From NCBI GenBank assembly GCA_938084715.1, contig CALKES010000010.1, positions 1 through 36,936 of the forward strand: a stretch of DNA of 36,936 nt, in the 5' to 3' direction. Of this stretch, positions 23,587 through 31,500 are shown piece by piece. Below the pieces are notes generated by a model. The model did not search any database. It saw only the letters and a list, made by a program, of their open reading frames with translations, and was not told the DNA's origin. The position numbers were made by a program, and so were the translations under genes. Positions within the stretch are counted from its first letter, which is position 1. Every line of letters begins with the position of its first letter. This DNA comes from Candidatus Bipolaricaulota bacterium (GTDB lineage Bacteria > Bipolaricaulota > Bipolaricaulia > Bipolaricaulales > Bipolaricaulaceae).

Positions 23587-24801
23587 ATGCCCGAGCTCGT
23601 CCGGCAGGGAGAGGAGCGGATCGCCTGGGCCGGTGCCCACATGCCTGTCCTCCGGTCCCTGGAGGAGGACCTCCGCCCGGAAAGGCCGTTTTCCGGGAAG
23701 CGGATCGCGGTGTGCATCCACCTCGAGGCGAAGACGGCCCGGTTCGCCCTCGCCCTCCAGGCCCTGGGGGCCGAGGTCGCCCTCGCGAGCTCCAACCCCC
23801 TCTCGGCCAAGGACGACGTCGTCGCCGCCCTCCGCGGACGGCTCGAGGTCCACGCCCGGTACGGGGCGAGGGAGGAGGAGTACCTCGACTTCCTCCGCAG
23901 GACCCTCGGGATCCGCCCCCACCTCGTCCTCGACGACGGGGGCGACCTCACCCTCCTCCTCCACGGGGAGGCCGCAGCCCTCGGGGAGGACGTGATCGGG
24001 GTCTGCGAGGAGACGACGACGGGCCTTCTGCGCCTGAGGAAGCTCCAGGGGGAGGGGCGGCTCCGGTTCCCGGCCGTGGCGGTGAACGACGCCCGGATGA
24101 AGCACCTGTTCGACAACCGCCACGGGACCGGGCAGTCGGTGTGGGACGCCGTGATGCGGACGACGAACCTCCTCGTGGCAGGGAAGCGGGTCCTCGTCGT
24201 GGGCTTCGGCCCGTGCGGCCGGGGCATCGCCGACCGGGCCCGGGGCCTTGGGGCCCACGTGACCGTGGCCGAGGTCGACCCCGTCCGGGCCTCCGAGGCC
24301 CTCCTCGCGGGGTTCGCCGTCGCCCCAGCCGGGGAGGCGATCGCCCAGGCCGACTTCGTCGTCACGGCCACGGGGTGCGTCGGGGCCGTGGGGTACGAGG
24401 ACCTCCTCCGGGCCAAGGACGGGGTGGTCCTCGCCAACGCCGGCCACTTCGACGTCGAGATCGACGTCCGGGCCCTGCGGGAGCGGGCCCAGGCCCGTCG
24501 GGTGCGGGACCACGTCGAGGAGTTCACCCTGCCGAACGGGAAGCGGGCCTACCTCCTCGCCCAGGGGCGGCTCGTGAACCTCGTCGCCGGGGACGGCCAC
24601 CCGGTCGAGATCATGGACCTCTCGTTCTCCCTCCAGCTCCTCTCGCTTCTCTGGCTTTCCCGGGAGGGAGGAGGGCTCGCCCCCGGGGTCTACCCCGTCC
24701 CCCCCGTGGCCGACGAGGAGGTCGCGCAGCGGTTCCTCCGGAGCCGGGGGGTGCGGATCGGCCTCCTCACCCCCGAGCAGCGGGCCTACCTCGGGAGGTA
24801 G
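23587..24801 (+). CDS. ahcY: S-adenosylhomocysteine hydrolase, archaeal/Thermotoga type
   Basis: Splits S-adenosylhomocysteine left by methyltransferases into adenosine and homocysteine, using bound NAD. The 404-residue length equals the Thermotoga enzyme. Motifs: CEETTTG, AVNDARMKHLFDNRHGTGQS with the active-site Lys and Asn, the Rossmann glycine loop VVGFGPCGRG, and NAGHFDVEID. The C-terminal tail ends at EQRAYLGR and lacks the KPDHYRY end of the eukaryotic form. Some archaeal relatives act on S-inosylhomocysteine, so the exact substrate is open. The 3' end overlaps the convergent DUF429 gene by 35 bp. Confidence 0.94.
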   Translation: MPELVRQGEERIAWAGAHMPVLRSLEEDLRPERPFSGKRIAVCIHLEAKTARFALALQALGAEVALASSNPLSAKDDVVAALRGRLEVHARYGAREEEYLDFLRRTLGIRPHLVLDDGGDLTLLLHGEAAALGEDVIGVCEETTTGLLRLRKLQGEGRLRFPAVAVNDARMKHLFDNRHGTGQSVWDAVMRTTNLLVAGKRVLVVGFGPCGRGIADRARGLGAHVTVAEVDPVRASEALLAGFAVAPAGEAIAQADFVVTATGCVGAVGYEDLLRAKDGVVLANAGHFDVEIDVRALRERAQARRVRDHVEEFTLPNGKRAYLLAQGRLVNLVAGDGHPVEIMDLSFSLQLLSLLWLSREGGGLAPGVYPVPPVADEEVAQRFLRSRGVRIGLLTPEQRAYLGR

Positions 24802-25537
24802 TGATCGGGACAAGGATGTAGCCCGTCTCCCGGTCCCCGAACGCCCGGTACCCCTCCTCCCCCCAAGTCCAGAGGTGGAGCGCGGTGTAGGCGCAGAGGA
24901 GGGCGTCGAGGAAGTCCTCGGCCGCCTTCAGCCGTCGCCCCCGCTCCCCGTGGATCCGAAGCCCGTCGAGCAGGGGAGCCGCGTCAAGGGGGGGCGTGCG
25001 CCGGGAGAGGGTGGAGAGGAGCTCCTTGAGTCGCTCAAGTTGGCCCCATCGGAACTCCAAGGTTCGCCCGGGGCGAGCCTTGTACTTGAGGGTCCTCGGG
25101 AGCCGGAAGAGCTCCACCGCCGTGGGGTGAGGGTAGACCTCGACGACCTGGCGCCCGGCGCTTCCCCGCTCGACCCGGGGCCCGTGGGTGAACCCGTGGG
25201 CCTGGAGCTTCTGGAGCAGGGCCTCCCCCCGGACGACGGGCCCGAGGCGCGCGCGGTTCGCCGGGTACGCCCCCGCCTCCGCGCGCCGGTAGGCCGCCGA
25301 GAGCTCCCGGTCGCAGCCCCGCGTTCCCCAGTCGTTGGGGACCACCAGGGGGGCGTCCACGGCCACGAGGGCTCCCTCCCGGTCGGCTCCCTCGAGAACG
25401 AACGCCACAACGTCCTCGTCGTCCCCGAGGGCTGAGCTCCAGGCGAGGGGCCAGGCCCGCTTCCCGTCCCACGCCAGGACGACCCCGCCGCTCGGGTTCC
25501 GGGGGGACCAGGCGAGGTCCAGGCCGATGAACCGCAC
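24767..25537 (-). CDS. DUF429 protein, predicted RNase H-like fold
   Basis: Protein of 256 residues with the N-terminal IGLDLAWSP strand and the VAVDAPLVVPN segment typical of DUF429, a family predicted to have an RNase H-like fold. A conserved VYPHPTAVELF is in the middle and a DALLCAYTA helix near the end. The GTG start follows the stop of the upstream secreted-protein gene with no gap (TAG then GTG). The tail overlaps ahcY by 35 bp on the opposite strand. The function is unknown. Confidence 0.82.
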   Translation of the reverse strand: MRFIGLDLAWSPRNPSGGVVLAWDGKRAWPLAWSSALGDDEDVVAFVLEGADREGALVAVDAPLVVPNDWGTRGCDRELSAAYRRAEAGAYPANRARLGPVVRGEALLQKLQAHGFTHGPRVERGSAGRQVVEVYPHPTAVELFRLPRTLKYKARPGRTLEFRWGQLERLKELLSTLSRRTPPLDAAPLLDGLRIHGERGRRLKAAEDFLDALLCAYTALHLWTWGEEGYRAFGDRETGYILVPITTSRGRPAARG

Positions 25538-26587
25538 CTAGGGAATCTCGGGGGTCGCCTCGAGGATCGAGAGCCGGTACGCCCCGCTTCCAGCCCGGCG
25601 GACGATCCGGATGAAGAGCCGGCACACCCCGTCGAGGAAGCAGTCCTCCGCGAGGGGAGCGCAGTCCACCCCTGGGTAGCACGGGACGCGGGTCACCGAG
25701 GGCCGGGAGACGTTCAGGCACTGGGCAAGGACGTCCCCGCAGGGGTCGTGGATGAGGTACACGTCGACGACCATGTTCCCCGGATCGACCCACACCAGGA
25801 ACGCATCTCCGTACGACGCCTGAATCCTGTACCAATCCTGGAAGTCGTCCTCCCCGAGGTTCCCCACGTAGTGGCCGGGGCCGAGGAGGACCGCGTCCTC
25901 CCCAGGGCCGAAGCTCTCGGGGAGGGTCTGGCGGGGGACGGTGGCGAGGTCCAGGCCGGGGAGGAGGCACTCGGCGGGGAGGTCGCCCACCACGCACCCA
26001 AAGGCCGGCCCCGCGCTGCACTCCGGGGCCAGGGGGGCAGGAGGGGGTGGAGGGGGCGGCAAAGTGGGGGTGGGGAGCGGGGGAAGAGGGATCGGGGTCG
26101 GCAGGGCCGGGGTCGTCCCCAGCCTCAGGCTCCCCCAGGTGAACCCCACGTGGGGGTCGCAGGTGAGGACCCGCTGGGCGATCACGATGAGCTCAGGTCC
26201 CGTGGGGAAGATCCGGGTCTCCCCCCGGACGGGGTAGGCCACCACGCACTGGGGGTTCCCCGGCTCCGCGTTCCGGAGCCAAAACTCCGTCCGCTGCCAG
26301 TAGACGTCCCCAGGGGTCTGGTAGTAGAGGCGGATGAGGACGTCCCGCCCCAGCTGGCACGTCGTGCAGATGTCGGTTGCCACGCCCTCCAGGGTGAGGG
26401 GAATCCAGTTCCCCACCGGAACCCCGGTGAACCGCCAGATGGCCCGGTCCCCCAGGCGGGGGCTGGTGAGCCAGCACTCCCCCCCGCGGGGATCCCCAAG
26501 GCAGGTGAACTCCTCGGCCTGCCGCACCTGGGCCGCGGCCGGGAATCCGAGGACGAAGGCAAACAGTACCGCAAGAGCCCCGTTCAC
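25538..26587 (-). CDS. Secreted protein with proline-rich linker and PPC-like domain
   Basis: Exported protein of 349 residues that I do not recognise in full. A signal peptide (ALAVLFAFVLGFPAAAQ) is followed by a cysteine-containing N-terminal domain (about 20-165), a proline/threonine/leucine linker with a run of seven prolines, and a C-terminal domain. The latter has the DFQDWYRI and AFLVWVDPGNMVVDVYLI pattern of bacterial pre-peptidase C-terminal (PPC) domains. At least twelve cysteines suggest disulfides. I prefer the GTG at 26587, which has GGAAGGGGG upstream, over a TTG 27 nt earlier. It is probably cell-surface or extracellular; no catalytic motif is seen. Confidence 0.75.
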   Translation of the reverse strand: MNGALAVLFAFVLGFPAAAQVRQAEEFTCLGDPRGGECWLTSPRLGDRAIWRFTGVPVGNWIPLTLEGVATDICTTCQLGRDVLIRLYYQTPGDVYWQRTEFWLRNAEPGNPQCVVAYPVRGETRIFPTGPELIVIAQRVLTCDPHVGFTWGSLRLGTTPALPTPIPLPPLPTPTLPPPPPPPAPLAPECSAGPAFGCVVGDLPAECLLPGLDLATVPRQTLPESFGPGEDAVLLGPGHYVGNLGEDDFQDWYRIQASYGDAFLVWVDPGNMVVDVYLIHDPCGDVLAQCLNVSRPSVTRVPCYPGVDCAPLAEDCFLDGVCRLFIRIVRRAGSGAYRLSILEATPEIP

Positions 26588-26616
26588 ACCCGAGCACCCC
26601 CTTCCAAAAGGCAATC

Positions 26617-26646
26617 ATTCTAGGGCGAAGGGGGGCCCTCGGACAA
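26617..26646 (-). promoter_or_regulatory. Promoter of the secreted PPC-like protein gene
   Basis: On the minus strand TTGTCC (26646-26641) and TAGAAT (26622-26617) are 18 nt apart, leaving a leader of about 23 nt that contains the GGAAGGGGG ribosome binding site. Confidence 0.55.
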
Positions 26647-26655
26647 GTGTGCGCG

Positions 26656-27675
26656 TCACCTTCGCCCGCGCCCCGCCCAGGCAAGCCAGAGGGCGCTGTA
26701 GTCCGAGCGGGGGTTCCAGAAGAGGTACCCATCGGCCCCCGCCTCCTCCGCCGCCCGGATCTGGTGGGCGATGTACGCCGGAAGGGTCATCCCGACGGGG
26801 ATCGCCATCTCGAACGCCTGGAGGTAGGGGCGGATCGGCTTCTCCACCCGCGCCCGGGCGTCCCGCACCGCCTGGTAGACGGTCCCGTAGGGGTCGTCCT
26901 TGAACGCCCGCTCGGCGTAGTGGGACGGGTAGACCATGGGGGAGAGGGCGTCCACCCATCGGGCGATCCCCTCAAGCTGCTGGCCGATGGGGTCGATCTT
27001 CCGAGCGTTCCAGGGGAACGTGACCCGGCCGTAGACGTCGGCCGAGAGGGGGAGGGTGAGCCGGGAGCGGGCCTGCGCGAGGAACGCCTCCACCGCCCCG
27101 CAGCGGGCGGAGTAGTCCGGACCGATCGGCCCATCGTCGGGGAACCGGATGTAGTCGAACTGCAGCTCATCGAACCCCGCCGCGGCGACCTCGGCGGCGA
27201 TCTCCAGGTTGTACGCCGTCGCCGCAGGGACCGTCGGGACGACCCACGGGGAGTCGTACCCGAGGTAGCGGGCGAGGAGGGGGTCGTAGAACACGACCTG
27301 GCGGGCAATCGCGTACATCCCCCGGGCGTGGACCGCCCGGACAAGGGAGGGAAGGTCGAGGACGGGCCTTACCGCCCCGATCCGCCGGGCGAGCTCCACC
27401 CGTGAGGCGTAGCACACCTCCCCCTGGTTGTTCTTCACGTCCACGACCACGGTGTTGAGGCCGAACTCGGCAAGCTTTCCAAGGACGGCCTCGAGGTACC
27501 CCGGCTGGGCGGCGGCGTAGGCGGTGAGGTACACCCCCCGGCGGTCCGCGAGCGGGGCCCGGGCGGAGGGGGAGGCGGGGGCGCCGAGGACGGCCGCGTT
27601 GGGCGCCTGGGCGCTCAGGCTCAGGCCGAACAGGGCGAGGAGGAACCCGGCCCGGCCGAAGGGAAGGCGCGTCAT
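26656..27675 (-). CDS. Secreted DUF4015 putative glycoside hydrolase
   Basis: Exported protein of 339 residues with a signal peptide (AGFLLALFGLSLSAQA) and a TIM-barrel-like domain of the DUF4015 group, thought to be glycoside hydrolases. Family-like segments are RRGVYLTAYAA, NTVVVDVKNNQGEV, GFDELQFDYIRFPDDG, ADVYGRVTF and DALSPMVYPSHYA, ending in GYLFWNPRSDYSA. Acidic residues in VDVKN and FDYIRFPDD are candidate active-site residues. ATG 27675 has no ribosome binding site and lies 9 nt after a TACCGT box. The glycan substrate is unknown. Confidence 0.85.
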   Translation of the reverse strand: MTRLPFGRAGFLLALFGLSLSAQAPNAAVLGAPASPSARAPLADRRGVYLTAYAAAQPGYLEAVLGKLAEFGLNTVVVDVKNNQGEVCYASRVELARRIGAVRPVLDLPSLVRAVHARGMYAIARQVVFYDPLLARYLGYDSPWVVPTVPAATAYNLEIAAEVAAAGFDELQFDYIRFPDDGPIGPDYSARCGAVEAFLAQARSRLTLPLSADVYGRVTFPWNARKIDPIGQQLEGIARWVDALSPMVYPSHYAERAFKDDPYGTVYQAVRDARARVEKPIRPYLQAFEMAIPVGMTLPAYIAHQIRAAEEAGADGYLFWNPRSDYSALWLAWAGRGRR

Positions 27676-27684
27676 CGGGGGGGC

Positions 27685-27690
27685 ACGGTA
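27685..27690 (-). promoter_or_regulatory. Possible -10 box for a leaderless DUF4015 transcript
   Basis: TACCGT on the minus strand ends 9 nt before the ATG at 27675, with a run of C residues between. The match to TATAAT is only four of six and there is no clear -35. Confidence 0.3.
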
Positions 27691-27739
27691 CCCCGCCTGG
27701 GGAAGGGGTACCGGGACCCCCGTCCGCCCGCGGGGAGAC

Positions 27740-27767
27740 TTGCCCATCCCCCGGGCGGGACTACCAT
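27740..27767 (+). promoter_or_regulatory. Promoter of the HAD phosphatase gene, leaderless type
   Basis: TTGCCC (27740-27745) and TACCAT (27762-27767) are separated by 16 nt; the ATG follows 6 nt after the -10 box, so the transcript would begin at or near the start codon. Confidence 0.45.
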
Positions 27768-27773
27768 TCGCCC

Positions 27774-28532
27774 ATGCCGGTCCGGGTTGTCCTTGCCGAC
27801 CGCCGTCTGTCCGCGTTCCTCTTCGACAAGGACGGGACCCTGCTCTCGTTCGACCATTGGTTCGCCGTCATGCGGGAGCGGGCGCGAAGGCTCGCCGGGG
27901 AGCTCCGGCTCACCGAGGAGGAGCACCGGGCGCTCCTCCGGTTCTTCGGGCTCCGCCCCGAGGGAGGAAGGGCCGAGGACTGGGGGATCATCCCCCTTCC
28001 CCGGGTTGACGCGGAGGAGGCGACCGCCCGGTGGCTCGCCGAGCGGGGGAAAGGCCCCCTGCCGGCAGCGCGGAACCTCGTCTCCCGGACGTTCCGGGCC
28101 GTGGACGAGGCCTTCCCGTTCGAGCGGTTCCTCCAGCCCACCCCGGGGGCGGGGGAGGCGCTGCGGGCCCTCCGGCAGGCCGGAGCCCGGACCGCGCTCG
28201 TGACCCACGACACGGGGGAGGCGGCGTGGCGCCATCTCCAGGCCCTGGGGTGGGGGGAGCTCGTGGACGCCGTGGTCGGCTTGGACGGCTGCGGGGAGCG
28301 CAAACCCAGCCCCGCCCCGGTCCTCACCGCCCTCCGGGCCCTTGGGGTCCCTCCGGGGGAGGCGGTGATGGTGGGGGACACGGCGAGCGACCTCCAGGCG
28401 GGGAGGGCAGCGGGGTGCCGGCTCTCCGTCGGGGTCCTCACGGGCCTGGGGACGGCCGAGGAACTCTCCCCCCACGCCGACCTCCTCCTCCCCGACCTCC
28501 GGGGCCTCTCCCTCACCGCCGGCCCTCGATAG
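27774..28532 (+). CDS. HAD-superfamily phosphatase
   Basis: Phosphoglycolate-phosphatase-like hydrolase of 252 residues. All four HAD motifs are visible: FDKDGTL (nucleophile Asp), VTHD, the Lys in ERKPSP, and GDTASDLQAG. A helical cap lies between about residues 30 and 115. It probably removes phosphate from a small metabolite; the substrate is unknown. Its 3' end faces the lower-GC patch that follows. Confidence 0.9.
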   Translation: MPVRVVLADRRLSAFLFDKDGTLLSFDHWFAVMRERARRLAGELRLTEEEHRALLRFFGLRPEGGRAEDWGIIPLPRVDAEEATARWLAERGKGPLPAARNLVSRTFRAVDEAFPFERFLQPTPGAGEALRALRQAGARTALVTHDTGEAAWRHLQALGWGELVDAVVGLDGCGERKPSPAPVLTALRALGVPPGEAVMVGDTASDLQAGRAAGCRLSVGVLTGLGTAEELSPHADLLLPDLRGLSLTAGPR

Positions 28533-28992
28533 CCTGGGGCCTTCTTCTGCGCGGGACGCTCTCCGCCCCTTGTCGGACTGCGGCGGGAAGCCCCGCATCA
28601 TGCCCTCCGTCCCGCCCACCACGGACCCCATCATCATTAAACTGAACTGCTGGGCCACCGTCCACTCATCGTCTCTCGTACTCACCTCATCTTTCGCCGC
28701 TTCGGCCCCCCCTCGGCCCAGACCCACCTGTGTCCGTCGGTGGTGGCAAGCGCCAGCTCTCATCCCCCCGGAGCTACATCTGAAAACGTCTTCGGGTGCC
28801 AGATCGTAAGACCCAGGGTCTGACCTCAAAGGGTTGGCGTCAGGGCAGGGGGAGAACTCGGGGCTCTCAGCTAGAGCACCCATGGCGATCCTGAGATGGC
28901 TGCTTCCGGTTCACCCCCTGGCCCCCCCGGTCCACAGGGCCCCAGGCGGGTAGACCAGGGCGACGGGCGATTCGCGACCGCCAGGCGTGGGG
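28533..28992 (+). other. Intergenic stretch of 460 bp without a recognised gene
   Basis: This is the longest gap in the window, between two convergent genes. Base composition is visibly less GC-rich in its first 300 bp. I see no convincing coding frame: a 79-codon frame at 28570-28809 and leftward frames have no ribosome binding site or family pattern. It holds a perfect short palindrome (28809-28821), an inverted repeat TCTCAG/CTGAGA (28865-28896) and a tRNA-like but incomplete stretch around 28860-28927. It could be a decayed insertion boundary or a non-coding RNA locus. Confidence 0.5.
28809..28821. repeat. Short perfect palindrome AGACCC-A-GGGTCT
   Basis: Two 6-bp arms around a single base, in the gene-free stretch. 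It could be an operator or a chance repeat; no adjacent promoter is clear. Confidence 0.35.
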
Positions 28993-29904
28993 CTACCGGA
29001 ACTTCTGCATTGCCTTTCTGAGTCCGTTGAGGTTTGTCACAACTCCCGACAAGAGGAAGTACGGCAGTCCGACGTACATCTGTTCCGGACGAAGTCCCCC
29101 GGCCGACCGGCACCCGTAACAGCCGGGGCTTACGTTCATCCGACCGGACAGGATCGGCACCGTCGTCACGTCCGCACACGACGCCTGCATCCCAGCAAAG
29201 GTGGCACTGGCCCGCGGGCCTCCACTGTCGAAAAGAAGGGCATTGGCCACCCACATCGCCTGAAACGGCGTCGCCTTAAGGATCACAACCTCCGGGGCGA
29301 TCGGGAACCGATCGAGCGCACCGACGATCTCCCCCACGACCGTTCCCTGGGGCAGCTTGGGAATCTCTGCCATGATCCGAGCGGCCACCTCCTGAGAGAT
29401 GGCCAGCCCGTGCTCAAAGGGCACCTGGCCGTTGGCGACCTTCTCCGGGAATGGGGCCATGCCAAGGGCCGCTCGGGCCGCGAAACACGCCTGATGTGCG
29501 ACGTCGAGCCACCAGACCTCACCGCGGGAACCGCGGTCGATCGCCTGACAGTGGCGCAGGGGCTCCGGTGCCAGCCGGACGCCGTCTGGGATACCGTCAC
29601 CGTCGCGCAGGAGGCGCACCGCAACGGGGGCGCTCTCCAGCTTGAGGGTCTCGACCAGAGCCCTGGCCAGGTCACGCAGCTCAGCCAACCCGGTCCCTCC
29701 ATCCGGGGTCGCCAGCCCCTGCCCACCGTGCTCGATGCGGATCGCCTTCACGGGACATTGATCGGCGCAGATCCCGCAGCCGGTACACCCGTCCGAGTCA
29801 AGCAGGGCTATCTTGTTCCCAGCGCGGCCGAGTGCGCCAATAGGACAACTTTCGATGCACCGGCCACAGTTGATGCAGATCTCCTGATCGATGGCCCACG
29901 TCAT
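28993..29904 (-). CDS. Ferredoxin-domain / DUF169 fusion protein
   Basis: Protein of 303 residues. The N-terminal 60 or so residues are a double [4Fe-4S] ferredoxin (CINCGRCIESCPIGA and CTGCGICADQCPVKA). The rest is a DUF169 domain, with PVAVRLLRDGDGIP at its start and CYGCRS near the end. DUF169 proteins are of unknown function and are common in anaerobes; the fusion suggests a redox role. AAAGGAG lies 7 nt before the ATG, an ordinary ribosome binding site unlike many neighbours. GC content and codon use are looser than in flanking genes, which suggests acquisition by transfer. It follows the mbh operon in the same direction after a 214-bp gap. Confidence 0.85.
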   Translation of the reverse strand: MTWAIDQEICINCGRCIESCPIGALGRAGNKIALLDSDGCTGCGICADQCPVKAIRIEHGGQGLATPDGGTGLAELRDLARALVETLKLESAPVAVRLLRDGDGIPDGVRLAPEPLRHCQAIDRGSRGEVWWLDVAHQACFAARAALGMAPFPEKVANGQVPFEHGLAISQEVAARIMAEIPKLPQGTVVGEIVGALDRFPIAPEVVILKATPFQAMWVANALLFDSGGPRASATFAGMQASCADVTTVPILSGRMNVSPGCYGCRSAGGLRPEQMYVGLPYFLLSGVVTNLNGLRKAMQKFR

Positions 29905-30118
29905 CCCGTGTCTCCTTTCGGGCGAGCCTCCGAACTCAGGATCGGTGGTGACGACAGATCCGGCTTCTTTGCCGAGTCGCGCGCAATGGCTTGCCTCCGT
30001 TCGATGGTACGTCGGGGACTCACCGCCCTCCAGGAGTGGGATCTCGTCCGCCGCGGGACCCCTCAGATGTTCCCGCACGGGGACGGGCTCCTAGCCCCAC
30101 CCACCGGGCCTCCGGCCG
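29905..30118 (-). other. 214-bp gap between mbhN and the DUF169 gene
   Basis: Read leftwards, it contains a small hairpin soon after mbhN (GGGCT-AGG-AGCCC) without a T run, and then unremarkable sequence up to the DUF169 ribosome binding site. I see no strong promoter. The GC content falls from the mbh side to the DUF169 side. Confidence 0.4.
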
Positions 30119-30511
30119 CTACTCCACGGTGAGGGCGGCGGAGCTGCGGTCGGTGTCGGAGAGGAGGAAGTCCGGGCTCTCGGAGAGGGCGTCCACCGGA
30201 CAGGCGTCCACGCACTGGGCGCAGAACGTGCACCGCGCCACGTGCATCCGGATCTTTTTGGCCTCGGGCAGGAACTCGATCACCTTCGCCGGGCAGACCC
30301 GGATGCAGAGCTGGCAGCCGATGCACTTGTCCCGGCTGTAGGCGATCTTCCCCCGGAACCGCGGCGGAACCGGAACGGGCGGGACAAGCTGTGCCTTCCC
30401 CTCCTTCACCTTCCCCAGGAACCCCAGCACCGACCTCGGCATGTATTTGGCCGGAAAGCGGTTCGTGGCCGGCCGGGTGAGGAGCTGGGAGAACAGGGTC
30501 TTGAGGATCAT
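30119..30511 (-). CDS. mbhN: Membrane-bound hydrogenase subunit MbhN (NuoI-like ferredoxin)
   Basis: Peripheral iron-sulfur subunit of about 130 residues that would take electrons from ferredoxin and pass them to MbhJ. Two [4Fe-4S] motifs are present: CIGCQLCIRVCP and CTFCAQCVDACP. The N-terminal 45 residues are the basic, amphipathic NuoI-type region. The ATG overlaps the mbhM stop. It is the last gene of the operon. Confidence 0.93.
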   Translation of the reverse strand: MILKTLFSQLLTRPATNRFPAKYMPRSVLGFLGKVKEGKAQLVPPVPVPPRFRGKIAYSRDKCIGCQLCIRVCPAKVIEFLPEAKKIRMHVARCTFCAQCVDACPVDALSESPDFLLSDTDRSSAALTVE

Positions 30512-31500
30512 CCGACCACCATCCGGTCGAGCACAATCAGGATGAGCCCCGCCACGGCCACCGCGGTGATCTGAAGCCAGAACCCCCGCGCCACCTGGTC
30601 GATCTTGAGCCGGGCCATCGCCACCCGGACCGTGGTCACGGCGGCGAACATGACGATGAAGATCTTCACGAGGTGGAAGAGGAGGTCCACGGCCTGGGCG
30701 CCAGCCCCCTTGAGCCCAAGGAGCCCGGCGATCCCGTAGGGGGCAAAGAGGATCACAACGAGGGCGGCCATGGCGATCGTCTTCGCGGCGTCCGCAAGGT
30801 AGAAAAGCGCAAGATACGTCCCGGAGTACTCGACCATGAGCCCTCCGGCGATCTCGGTCTCCGCTTCAGGGATGTCAAACGGGATCTTGGAAAGCTCCGC
30901 AGGCGTCACGACGAGGAGGCAGGCGGCGAGGATCGCCAGGCCGATGACCCCCAGAGGGCCCACCTGGGCCCAGAGGGGAGAGGCGGCGATCGCCTCAAGC
31001 GAGAACGCGGGGCCCACCCCGAGGGTCGAAAGGCGCCACACGACCCCAATCACGGCCACGGCGAGGGGAAACTCGTAGGACATGAGCATCACGATCTCCC
31101 GCTGGGCGCCCACGGTGGCCAGGGGCGAGCCCGAGGCAAACCCCCCGAGGGCCATCGCCACGGCGGGGACGGCGAGGAGGTAGAGGACGAGAATTGCATC
31201 CCCGTAGCCTCCGAGGACCGCCGGGAACGGGCCCCAGGGGAGGTAGAGGAGGACCGTGAACGAGGCGGCCACGGCCAGGAACGGCATCGCCCGGAACAGC
31301 CACGCCACGGCGTCCTTGGGGACGACGGTCTCCTTCACGAGGAGCTTGCCTAGGTCGAGGAACGGCTGGCGGAGGGGGGGACCGATCCGGGCCTGCATCC
31401 GGGCGGCGAGCTTCCGGTCGAAGCCCTTGTAGACGAGGCCAAGGAGCCCGCCCCCGACGAGGACCGCCGCCCCCTGCCAGAGGATCTGCAGCCCGCTCAT
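30508..31500 (-). CDS. mbhM: Membrane-bound hydrogenase subunit MbhM (NuoH-like)
   Basis: Integral membrane subunit of 330 residues with about eight helices that anchors the hydrogenase arm and links electron flow to ion movement. NuoH family marks include GFDRKLAARMQARIGPP near the N-terminus and PFDIPEAETEIAGG in the middle, with its conserved acidic residues. The ATG overlaps the mbhL stop and the stop overlaps the mbhN start. Confidence 0.94.
   Translation of the reverse strand: MSGLQILWQGAAVLVGGGLLGLVYKGFDRKLAARMQARIGPPLRQPFLDLGKLLVKETVVPKDAVAWLFRAMPFLAVAASFTVLLYLPWGPFPAVLGGYGDAILVLYLLAVPAVAMALGGFASGSPLATVGAQREIVMLMSYEFPLAVAVIGVVWRLSTLGVGPAFSLEAIAASPLWAQVGPLGVIGLAILAACLLVVTPAELSKIPFDIPEAETEIAGGLMVEYSGTYLALFYLADAAKTIAMAALVVILFAPYGIAGLLGLKGAGAQAVDLLFHLVKIFIVMFAAVTTVRVAMARLKIDQVARGFWLQITAVAVAGLILIVLDRMVVG

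Noticed and set aside
28570-28809. Possible 79-residue gene
   Set aside because: No ribosome binding site, promoter or recognisable protein pattern.
28898-28925. Leftward GAACCGGAAGCAGCC resembling the SRP RNA tetraloop region
   Set aside because: The conserved GGAAGGAAGCAGC is shortened by four bases and the flanking strands do not form the long SRP helix.
28860-28927. tRNA-like sequence on the plus strand
   Set aside because: D-arm and T-arm fragments are present, but no proper anticodon stem-loop can be formed.
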